Source: Chloroflexota bacterium (lineage in GTDB: Bacteria; Chloroflexota; Anaerolineae; Anaerolineales; UBA11579). Taken from it: a stretch of 5,117 bases of DNA. Within the stretch, counting starts at the first letter, position 1. Each line of letters begins with the position of its first letter. The DNA is taken from contig JAUWSD010000110.1 of the NCBI GenBank assembly GCA_030610225.1, positions 1-5,117 on the forward strand, in the 5' to 3' direction. Below are positions 1 through 5,117 of the stretch, one piece after another. A program made the position numbers and the translations under genes. A model generated the notes under the pieces. The model was not told where the DNA came from, made no database searches, and saw nothing but the letters and a program-made list of their open reading frames with translations.

Positions 1-272
1 AACATTGGTTCCGTCAGCCCATCTGGGCCATGGCATCTGGCACAATTCTCAGTAAAGATTTGCTGTCCATTTATTGAATCTGGTGTATCCACAGGAGCTT
101 CAAACTCAGGGACTGGGGCAGGTTCTTCAATCTCCATACTATCAACCACAACATTCTGCGCTTGATCTTCAATCTGGTTATCAAGCACTTCATTGCTTTG
201 CTGATCACATCCTGTGAATGTAGCAAGCAGGAATATTCCTAATATTAATAATATTGTTTTTGTTCTATTCAT
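1..272 (-). CDS. Lipoprotein c-type cytochrome, 3'-truncated by the window edge
   Basis: The first 90 codons of a secreted, lipid-anchored monohaem-type cytochrome c are present; the rest lies left of the window. The protein begins MNRTKTILLILGIF, a basic then hydrophobic signal peptide ending in a lipobox (TFTGC), so Cys22 is the likely lipidated residue. An acidic, proline-rich linker follows (about residues 23-66). A haem-binding CARCH motif lies at residues 77-81, preceded by NGQQIFTEN and followed by GPDGL, the usual entry to a class I cytochrome c fold. The axial Met is not in view. The ATG at 270-272 is chosen because it gives a full lipoprotein signal. It lies 12 bases after the stop of the upstream gene with no clear Shine-Dalgarno, which suggests translational coupling. 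Position at the end of a ccm operon makes it a plausible client of the maturation machinery. An electron-transfer role outside the membrane is inferred; the partner is unknown. Confidence 0.88.
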   Translation of the reverse strand, partial: MNRTKTILLILGIFLLATFTGCDQQSNEVLDNQIEDQAQNVVVDSMEIEEPAPVPEFEAPVDTPDSINGQQIFTENCARCHGPDGLTEPM

Positions 273-284
273 GTAAATTAAAAA

Positions 285-749
285 CTATAGAGCCTTTCCG
301 CAGCTCATACAGAAATTATCTCCCTTCTGGATTTTACTTCCGCATTCACTGCAGAATTTGGTACCTGAGCTTTTTTCCTTAGCTGCCCTTCGGGATTTGA
401 TCATCTTCTCGATCTCATCAACAGGCACTCTTTCAGTTTGTTTGTCTTCTTCGATCAAACTTTCAACTTTGCCTTCAGCTTCTTCTAACTCTTTCATCAC
501 CGCGACAGTTCTTGAGGATAGATCTTCACGGTGAACCTTGAAAACGTCTTCCGGCACTTTACCCAATTCATTATCGAAATCCAACTCAAGGATCGCTGTC
601 ATCAGTCGATCGCGCTCCGCCAGAAGATGCGAAACTTTATCCGGGCTTTCAGCCTGGAGTTTGCTCATGTCTTCCATTAAAGGCTTAATGATAAAACCGA
701 TTACAAAAATCAATATCGCCGCTACTATTAAGATTGCTCCAATTTCCAT
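285..749 (-). CDS. CcmI-like membrane protein with C-terminal zinc ribbon
   Basis: This 154-residue protein has one N-terminal membrane segment (about residues 3-22), then a charged, helical, probably coiled-coil stretch (about 25-125), then a double zinc ribbon with Cys133, Cys136, Cys147 and Cys150 (CSECG and CMSCG). The segment at about 45-90 (ERDRL, LELDFDNELGKVPEDVF, LSSR) resembles the N-terminal part of CcmI, where a similar leucine-rich segment follows the first membrane helix. CcmI takes part with CcmF and CcmH in presenting apocytochrome. The TPR domain of proteobacterial CcmI is absent. The lysine after the membrane segment fits a cytoplasmic C-terminus, as expected for a zinc ribbon. 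The ATG follows the thioredoxin stop by 9 bases, with GAGAG overlapping that stop. The CcmI relationship is a recalled pattern match plus context, so the role in haem ligation is inference. The alternative is a generic zinc-ribbon protein of unknown function. Confidence 0.8.
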   Translation of the reverse strand: MEIGAILIVAAILIFVIGFIIKPLMEDMSKLQAESPDKVSHLLAERDRLMTAILELDFDNELGKVPEDVFKVHREDLSSRTVAVMKELEEAEGKVESLIEEDKQTERVPVDEIEKMIKSRRAAKEKSSGTKFCSECGSKIQKGDNFCMSCGKAL

Positions 750-758
750 AATTACTCT

Positions 759-1328
759 CTAATTGTCCAATGCGTTTTCAATTACTAATTTTATATGATC
801 AACTCCTGAAAATGGGCCGATCGCAGTTGAAGAAATTTTTCCATTTCTATCAATAATATATGTTTCAGGCACGGCTTCCATCCGGTATGCGTCCGTGATC
901 TGATGTTTTGCATCAGGGCCATTAGCATATGTGATCCCATAATCTTCCATATAACCAAGGGCTGCTTTTTTTGTATCAGACCAGGCAACACCCAGGAATA
1001 ACACATCACCGCTGTCTTTATAGAATTGCCATACCTCTTCCAATTCACGCGCCTCATCTTTGCAGGAGATACAGAATGAAGCCCAGAAATTCACAAGGAC
1101 AACTTTTCCTTCCCAATCTTCTGGTGTGATCACCCTGCCGTCATAAGTTTCCAAAGTGAATTGAGGAGCATCTTCACCAACCTGTAATACTCCTTGCTGA
1201 GTTTTAAACATCTGCATAGCAAGGACAACAAAAAAAGCAATGAGAAGTATCCAGGCAACTAAGCTGCCAAATCTCATCTTTCTCTTTGGTTCGGTTTCAT
1301 CAACTTTTATATCAACTTTTTCATTCAT
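759..1328 (-). CDS. ccmG: CcmG/ResA-like membrane-anchored thioredoxin
   Basis: This 189-residue protein belongs to the redoxin (AhpC/TSA, TlpA/ResA/CcmG) group, which reduces the CXXCH cysteines of apocytochromes or the CcmH disulfide outside the membrane. A basic cytoplasmic N-terminus precedes a single membrane anchor (about residues 21-40). The thioredoxin domain then runs GEDAPQFTLETYDG, KVVLVNFWASF, the active site Cys86-Ile-Ser-Cys89, and the cis-proline loop VPETYIID (Pro154). The CISC motif lacks the proline seen in CxPC relatives such as ResA, which may change its redox potential. A typical length and a complete fold argue against decay. The ATG at 1326-1328 has AAAGG eight bases upstream and lies 15 bases after the ccmH stop. 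Context next to ccmH and ccmF favours CcmG over a general peroxiredoxin. The symbol reflects role by position; ResA is a fair alternative name. Confidence 0.88.
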   Translation of the reverse strand: MNEKVDIKVDETEPKRKMRFGSLVAWILLIAFFVVLAMQMFKTQQGVLQVGEDAPQFTLETYDGRVITPEDWEGKVVLVNFWASFCISCKDEARELEEVWQFYKDSGDVLFLGVAWSDTKKAALGYMEDYGITYANGPDAKHQITDAYRMEAVPETYIIDRNGKISSTAIGPFSGVDHIKLVIENALDN

Positions 1329-1343
1329 AAAATAGACCTTTGA

Positions 1344-1829
1344 TCAATTTCTTTTCTTTAATTCTTCTTCCAATTTATCCAGATATGGATCTTTGATTTC
1401 ACTTGGTTTTTCTTCGATCTCTTCCGCTGCAGTTTGCTTTGTTGTGTTTTTCAGATACCTGAACAGGAATACAGTACCAATGATCATAGCAACTCCTGGA
1501 ATAATATACATTAACCAGTTGAAGCCTTTCAACGGCGGGGTCGCCAACACCATATCTCCATGTCTTTCATAGAAATATTCGTATATTTCATCTTCTGAGA
1601 ATCCCAGGATCAACAAATCCGCGATCTCTTCCCGCCACATCTCGCATGCCTCTGTGCCGCAAACATCAAGGGGGATATTCTCACATACCGGGCAGAACAT
1701 ATTCCCTGCGATGCTGTTTACTTCATCAGCTGAGGGAGTTGGCACAGGTTCTTGTGCCAATACATTCCCAACCGCAATCAGTGATACTGCAATAATTATG
1801 AAAATGCTTATTATTTGAAATTTCTTCAT
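1344..1829 (-). CDS. ccmH: Cytochrome c maturation protein CcmH
   Basis: This 161-residue CcmH/CycL-family thiol oxidoreductase handles the apocytochrome CXXCH cysteines before CcmF attaches haem. The signal peptide MKKFQIISIFIII...NVLA probably ends at Ala25. The redox motif is FCPVC (Cys46, Cys49) in the context NMFCPVCENIPLD. The helical core includes WREEIADLL and GFSEDEIYEYFYERHGDMVL, followed by the family's PPL (residues 98-100). A membrane segment spans about 105-126, with a charged cytoplasmic tail to 161. Two more cysteines (Cys57, Cys62) follow the active site, unlike the classical proteobacterial protein. The open frame extends to an ATG at 1880 inside ccmF, but the ATG at 1827-1829 is chosen: it starts a proper signal peptide, lies 10 bases after the ccmF stop, and follows a weak AGAGA ribosome site. 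The stop is TGA at 1344-1346. Confidence 0.92.
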   Translation of the reverse strand: MKKFQIISIFIIIAVSLIAVGNVLAQEPVPTPSADEVNSIAGNMFCPVCENIPLDVCGTEACEMWREEIADLLILGFSEDEIYEYFYERHGDMVLATPPLKGFNWLMYIIPGVAMIIGTVFLFRYLKNTTKQTAAEEIEEKPSEIKDPYLDKLEEELKKRN

Positions 1830-1839
1830 AAGTTTCTCT

Positions 1840-3864
1840 TTAATAACCTGATTCTTCTTTTGTTGGCCAGGCAGCCACAAAAGTTCCTAATATGAATACA
1901 ATAGAACCGATCCAAAGCCAATTCACTAAGGGATTATGATAGATCTTAAATGTGGCACTATTTGTTGAGATCTCTTCCCAATCAACAAGAATGGCATAAA
2001 AGTCATCTTCCATGGTACTTCTCACACCAGGGATCGTCATCGGCTGTCCTGATTCAAGATAATAATCTACTCTGGGAACAATAAAATCAACTACCTTCCC
2101 GTCTTTTACTACAGTCAGGGTTGCTTCAGCCACCTGCATATTCGTTCCATCAACAGTGTAATAAATATTCAGATCATCAAACCGGGCTGTATATTCTCCG
2201 AGAGCCATTTCTTCTCCCAAAGACAATGTCGCCTGAGTCTGCGATTGAAATGCTTCCAATCCAATGATTCCGAGAGAGATCAATACTGCACCAATATGAA
2301 TGATATATCCGCCATATCTTCTGCGGTTCCTTGATACTAATTGATTAAAAGCAGAGAAAGCATTCATCCTAGAGGTTCTTACCTTGGCTTTTGTTCCACG
2401 ATAGAACTCATAGATGGTCACAAATATTACAAACAGGACCGACCAAAAAGTCAGTATCCCCGGAATATTTGTGACACCGAAAATCGGCAGTAAAATTAAT
2501 ATCGGCAATGAAGCGGCCGCTGGTTTCCAAATATTCCTACCCAGGCTTTTTGCTGTGGACGCTCTCCAGGCAGACATCGGTGCAATTCCCATCAAAATCA
2601 GTATTGACAGCCAGAACGGTCCTGTCAATTTCTCGAACAACTCTGGGCCAATTGATACTCTGGCATTTGCAAATATTTCACTTAATATCGGGTAAAGAAC
2701 ACTCAGCCAAAAACTAATAAATAGTATGATCAGGAAAAGGAAATTATTGATTAAGAATAACCCTTCTCTTGATAACCAGGATTTCATTTTTGTCTCAGCT
2801 TTTAAACTCGACCATCTATAGAATAATAAGAATAACGAACCTGCAACAGATATTAATGTAAATACGAGGAAATAAGGTCCAATCTGGCTTTGAGAAAAGG
2901 AGTGAACTGAAGTTACGGCCCCTGACCTGGTCAGGAATGTTCCAAGTACCATCATGCCATAGGTCAAAATGATCAGGAACATGTTCCAATGCTTCATCAT
3001 CCCGCGTTTTTCCTGGATCATGACAGAATGCAGAAAAGGTGTACCTGCCAACCATGGCAGTAACGCAGCCACTTCAACCGGATCCCAGGCCCAATAACCT
3101 CCCCAACCGAGAACATCATAAGCCCAGCGTCCTCCCAAAATCAATCCCATTGAAAGGAATAACCATGCCCATAGTGTCCAGCGCCGGGTTATCTTGATCC
3201 ATCGGTCATCAGATCTTTTTGTGATCAGTGAAGCAATTGCAAATGCAAATGGAATTACAAATGAAACAAAACCGAGATACAACATTGGGGGATGAATGAC
3301 CATCCCCCAATGTCTGAGCAATGGATTCAAACCGCTGCCCTGGCCAGGAACATACATCAATCCACCTGCAGGTTGAAATACCTGCTTTACCATTGGTCCT
3401 GAAGCTGTCCACCAAGTCCTTACAAAGGGGTTTTCAAAAAAGACAGATAATGACAGGAAGAATGCCAATGTGACCATTGTCACTACGATCACCCATGGCA
3501 GGAATTCTCTATCACGATCCCATTTTCTAAGCATTACAAGTGATGCAAAAGCTGACATAAGCCAGGACCAAAATAATAATGACCCTGCCTGCCCACCCCA
3601 AAAGGCTGTAATTTTCAAATATGCAGGCATACTATCACTAGTCACTTTTGCTACATATGCAACTTCATAATTGCCGCTAACTAAGAGAATGATCATTGAG
3701 ATCGCAGATACCGTGATCACTGGGAATGTGAGCAGCATCGCTCTACGAGCACTATCTACCCATCTTGATTGTTTTTTTAACTCTCCATAAATTGCCGCAA
3801 AAATTGCATAAAGCGAAATTATGAACGAAATTAAAAGGGCTCCATATCCAATTACTGCTAGCAT
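1840..3864 (-). CDS. ccmF: Cytochrome c haem lyase subunit CcmF
   Basis: CcmF is the polytopic membrane protein that takes haem from CcmE and ligates it to apocytochrome c. The 674 residues match the family's usual length. The WWD signature for external haem binding, WGGYWAWDPVE, is at residues 254-264. The expected histidines are all visible: His191 in IHPPMLYLG, His279 in TPFLHS, His321 in TSVHSFS, and His523 in GGYIIHIG. By position these correspond to the periplasmic and transmembrane haem ligands of E. coli CcmF. Many membrane helices cover about 1-530. A soluble, mostly beta external domain follows (about 540-645), then a last helix (about 647-665), as in the family's C-terminal domain. 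The ATG at 3862-3864 is preceded by AGGAG with a 5-base spacer, the best ribosome site in the window. The stop is TAA at 1840-1842. A 15-bp hairpin lies just upstream of the ribosome site. Confidence 0.97.
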   Translation of the reverse strand: MLAVIGYGALLISFIISLYAIFAAIYGELKKQSRWVDSARRAMLLTFPVITVSAISMIILLVSGNYEVAYVAKVTSDSMPAYLKITAFWGGQAGSLLFWSWLMSAFASLVMLRKWDRDREFLPWVIVVTMVTLAFFLSLSVFFENPFVRTWWTASGPMVKQVFQPAGGLMYVPGQGSGLNPLLRHWGMVIHPPMLYLGFVSFVIPFAFAIASLITKRSDDRWIKITRRWTLWAWLFLSMGLILGGRWAYDVLGWGGYWAWDPVEVAALLPWLAGTPFLHSVMIQEKRGMMKHWNMFLIILTYGMMVLGTFLTRSGAVTSVHSFSQSQIGPYFLVFTLISVAGSLFLLFYRWSSLKAETKMKSWLSREGLFLINNFLFLIILFISFWLSVLYPILSEIFANARVSIGPELFEKLTGPFWLSILILMGIAPMSAWRASTAKSLGRNIWKPAAASLPILILLPIFGVTNIPGILTFWSVLFVIFVTIYEFYRGTKAKVRTSRMNAFSAFNQLVSRNRRRYGGYIIHIGAVLISLGIIGLEAFQSQTQATLSLGEEMALGEYTARFDDLNIYYTVDGTNMQVAEATLTVVKDGKVVDFIVPRVDYYLESGQPMTIPGVRSTMEDDFYAILVDWEEISTNSATFKIYHNPLVNWLWIGSIVFILGTFVAAWPTKEESGY

Positions 3865-3869
3865 TAAAA

Positions 3870-3874
3870 CTCCT
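3870..3874 (-). promoter_or_regulatory. Ribosome binding site of ccmF
   Basis: AGGAG on the minus strand lies five bases before the ccmF ATG and fixes that start. It begins only five bases after the end of the 15-bp hairpin, so folding of the hairpin would leave the site exposed but close to the stem. Confidence 0.75.
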
Positions 3875-3879
3875 AAAAT

Positions 3880-3913
3880 AAATTATCTTCAAGGACAACC
3901 TTGAAGATAATTT
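3880..3913 (-). promoter_or_regulatory. Perfect 15-bp hairpin between ccmE and ccmF
   Basis: On the minus strand, AAATTATCTTCAAGG, a TTGT loop, and CCTTGAAGATAATTT form a perfect 15-bp stem with a 4-base loop. It fills most of the 57-base gap, starting 8 bases after the ccmE stop and ending 5 bases before the ccmF ribosome site. The bases after the G/C-richer core (TAATTTATTTT) are U-rich in RNA, so it could act as a leaky terminator or attenuator that lowers ccmF relative to ccmE. It could also be an RNA processing or 3'-end stabilising element. The stem is direct observation; the function is inference. Confidence 0.7.
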
Positions 3914-3921
3914 CATTGATA

Positions 3922-4425
3922 TTATCCAGTTTGTTCGGGTGCTGCTTCTTCATACTTGGTTGGACACTTGAGCAGCAATTCTTCTGCATAAAATATACCA
4001 TCCGCACCATATTTTCCTGTGATGATCGCCTGTGCCTGATCTTTCAGAAGATCTGGGGGAGGTTCGTAATATACAATTTCCAGTGTTTGCCTGCTTTTAT
4101 CCGTGACTGCAGCTAATAGCGCAGCTTCAAGCCCACCTTATGCATTTAATAGCTCCATATCGGCAGGCATATGAGCAATAGTAAAAGTAACTACCATGGT
4201 TTCACTATCATATGCGATACTCTCACCGATCACCGCGCCTGTGATCTGAACTGATTGATCTATAAGGCTGTCGCCCCGTTCATAAAGCTCATCAACAGTG
4301 ATGAAGAACATCGAGTTTTCAGTTGTCATATAGAACAGGAATGCCAAAGCTGCAAGGATAATAATTCCCCCAATTATGAACTTAGAGTTGTTCTTTTTCA
4401 CTGCTACATTTTCATTATTTTCCAA
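3922..4425 (-). pseudogene. ccmE: Haem chaperone ccmE, interrupted by an in-frame TAA
   Basis: CcmE binds haem covalently on the outer face of the membrane and passes it to CcmF. The frame runs 167 codons from a TTG at 4423-4425 to the TAA at 3922-3924, but codon 96 (4138-4140) is also TAA. The first 95 residues hold a cytoplasmic N-terminus, one membrane helix (about 15-33), the family's FFITVDEL segment, and the first beta strands (VQITGAVIG, MVVTFTIAH). The 71 codons after the stop continue the OB-fold without a frame change (LEIVYYEPPPDLLKDQAQAI, GKYGADGIFYAEELL). They end with the haem site KCPTKYEE, where Cys154 and Tyr158 form the CXXXY variant that replaces the classical histidine. 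The tail has no ATG, so separate translation is unlikely. The truncated product would lack the haem-binding residue. A one-base change from CAA (Gln) is the simplest origin. True mutation, sequencing error and readthrough cannot be told apart here. Confidence 0.9.
4138..4140 (-). other. In-frame TAA codon inside ccmE
   Basis: Codon 96 of ccmE is TAA, between ELLNA and GGLEAALLAAV. Both sides are recognisable CcmE in the same frame, so no indel is involved. TAA also ends ccmF and the upstream zinc-ribbon gene, so the codon is a working stop in this genome. Confidence 0.95.
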
Positions 4426-4435
4426 GGGAATATTT

Positions 4436-4439
4436 CTCC
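4436..4439 (-). promoter_or_regulatory. Probable ribosome binding site of ccmE
   Basis: GGAG on the minus strand lies 10 bases before the TTG start. Nearby ATGs are in other frames and close within a few codons, so TTG is the best start for the CcmE frame despite being rare. Confidence 0.5.
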
Positions 4440-4457
4440 ATATTATTTGATTTGTAA

Positions 4458-4486
4458 ATATTACCTGACTTGTCCAATTTACTCAA
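4458..4486 (-). promoter_or_regulatory. Candidate sigma-70 type promoter upstream of ccmE
   Basis: In the 109-base gap before ccmE, TTGAGT (4481-4486) and TAATAT (4458-4463) are separated by exactly 17 bases. Each matches the consensus at four of six positions. Transcription would start near 4451, giving a leader of about 25 bases that contains the GGAG site. In AT-rich DNA such matches arise by chance, so this is tentative. The gap also holds only weak 5-6 bp inverted repeats and no convincing terminator for the upstream gene. Confidence 0.3.
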
Positions 4487-4534
4487 CTACAGTTGTCATT
4501 CAGGACTGAGTACATTTGTCCTTTTCGTCACAAA

Positions 4535-5117
4535 TTATCTGGTTTTCTCGCCACATTCTGAGCAAAACTTATCAGTCTTACTCATTTCGCTTCCACAGCT
4601 ATGGCAAAAATTGCTGCCTTGCTTGTTTATATTTTTACCTGGATAAGCTTTTTTCTTCTTTCTGGATTTTCTTTTTTGTCCAGATCCAAATGAGCTATTG
4701 AATAATCCAAAAGCCACTATCCCTGCTCCTAAAATACCCAAAGCCCAGGGGAGTATTCCCATCCAATCAATTTCAGTACTGCCAGAATTGTCAGAAATCC
4801 TTGTTGAAACATAAGAAAAATCAACCTCAAGCCCATCCAATTCATCTGGGTTAAAATTTACTACATGATAATTTCTTCCCTGATCGTCTGTGAATAATTG
4901 CATCTCTTCAATTGATGACTGAAAGTTTTCTGTTTGGACTGGCTGCCAAATTATTAGCTCAATAAGATCTGAAAATAATCCGGGGGGGAAATGATATGTG
5001 TAACTTCTCGTTGAATTCTGTACGATAAATTCCGGGTCATAGAAATCGATATAAACAACTGGGGTCTCGGTTTGAATATTGACTGAGACCCAATCACCAT
5101 CTTCAGAGACATTATAT
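4535..5117 (-). CDS. Membrane protein with external domain and C-terminal zinc ribbon, 5'-truncated
   Basis: The frame is open from the right edge to the TAA at 4535-4537, giving 193 visible residues; the true N-terminus is outside the window. An internal ATG at 4901-4903 is not the start, because the upstream reading frame is uninterrupted and reads as protein. Visible residues 1-117 look like an external, beta-rich domain (VVYIDFYDPEF, STRSYTYHFPPG, IELIIWQPVQ, GRNYHVVNF). One membrane segment follows (about 118-139, WMGILPWALGIL), then a strongly basic stretch (QKRKSRKKKK) that fits a cytoplasmic side. The protein ends in a double zinc ribbon with Cys171, Cys174, Cys185 and Cys188 (CHSCG and CSECG). 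I do not recognise the external domain. Position just before ccmE and the shared zinc-ribbon pattern with the protein at 285-749 suggest a link to cytochrome c maturation, but no function can be assigned. Confidence 0.85.
   Translation of the reverse strand, partial: YNVSEDGDWVSVNIQTETPVVYIDFYDPEFIVQNSTRSYTYHFPPGLFSDLIELIIWQPVQTENFQSSIEEMQLFTDDQGRNYHVVNFNPDELDGLEVDFSYVSTRISDNSGSTEIDWMGILPWALGILGAGIVAFGLFNSSFGSGQKRKSRKKKKAYPGKNINKQGSNFCHSCGSEMSKTDKFCSECGEKTR

Noticed and set aside
229..255. Two adjacent palindromes, AGGAATATTCCT (229-240) and AATATTAATAATATT (241-255)
   Set aside because: They fall within the AT-rich signal-peptide codons of the lipoprotein cytochrome, where Ile/Leu/Phe codons readily make such symmetry by chance; an operator here would be inside the gene of a co-transcribed operon.
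1344..1880. Longer form of ccmH starting at the ATG at 1880 and overlapping ccmF
   Set aside because: It would place 17 polar and basic residues before a good signal peptide; the ATG at 1827-1829 directly follows the ccmF stop and gives a normal export signal.
3914..3916. A small ORF starting at the ATG just before the hairpin
   Set aside because: It has no ribosome site, runs into ccmF in another frame, and its product looks like out-of-frame translation.
3901..4116. Plus-strand frame opposite the second half of ccmE
   Set aside because: It lies opposite conserved CcmE sequence, has Cys/Phe-rich composition typical of an antisense shadow, and shows no recognisable domain.
4514..4535. Weak hairpin (ATTTGT/ACAAAT) at the stop of the upstream zinc-ribbon gene as a terminator
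   Set aside because: The stem is only 6 bp, AT-rich, has a 10-base loop, and no U tract follows it.
4535..4903. The zinc-ribbon protein as a complete 122-residue gene starting at 4903
   Set aside because: The frame stays open from 4904 to the window edge and reads as plausible protein, so the ATG is internal and the gene is 5'-truncated.

Overview
The window carries one compact operon on the minus strand, read from right to left, for System I (Ccm) cytochrome c maturation. No coding region on the plus strand is convincing. In transcription order it holds: (1) a 5'-truncated membrane protein of unknown function with a C-terminal double zinc ribbon (4535-5117); (2) the haem chaperone gene ccmE (3922-4425), interrupted by an in-frame TAA; (3) a perfect 15-bp hairpin; (4) ccmF, the haem lyase subunit (1840-3864); (5) ccmH, the apocytochrome thiol oxidoreductase (1344-1829); (6) a CcmG/ResA-like membrane thioredoxin (759-1328); (7) a CcmI-like membrane/coiled-coil protein ending in a zinc ribbon (285-749); (8) the start of a lipoprotein c-type cytochrome with a CARCH haem site, cut by the left edge (1-272).

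The organism is probably an uncultured Chloroflexota bacterium, perhaps Anaerolineae. This rests on gene order, AT-rich codon use, the CXXXY form of CcmE, the CcmH form with two extra cysteines, and the zinc-ribbon partner proteins. It is inference from recalled family patterns, not from a search.

The genes fit one pathway. CcmE carries haem on the outer face of the membrane. CcmH and the thioredoxin keep the CXXCH cysteines of the apocytochrome reduced. CcmF, with help from CcmH and possibly the CcmI-like protein, attaches the haem. The lipoprotein cytochrome at the end of the operon is an obvious client. CcmA, CcmB, CcmC and CcmD are not in the window. Spacings from ccmF to the cytochrome are 9-15 bp, so these genes are almost certainly co-transcribed. 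The two larger gaps are 109 bp before ccmE, with a candidate promoter, and 57 bp between ccmE and ccmF, with the hairpin.

The main oddities are the nonsense codon in ccmE, which removes the haem-binding cysteine; the pairing of a Cys-type CcmE with a full CcmH/CcmG thiol branch; the extra cysteine pair in CcmH; and two unrelated membrane proteins with near-matching cytoplasmic zinc ribbons on either side of the ccm core.
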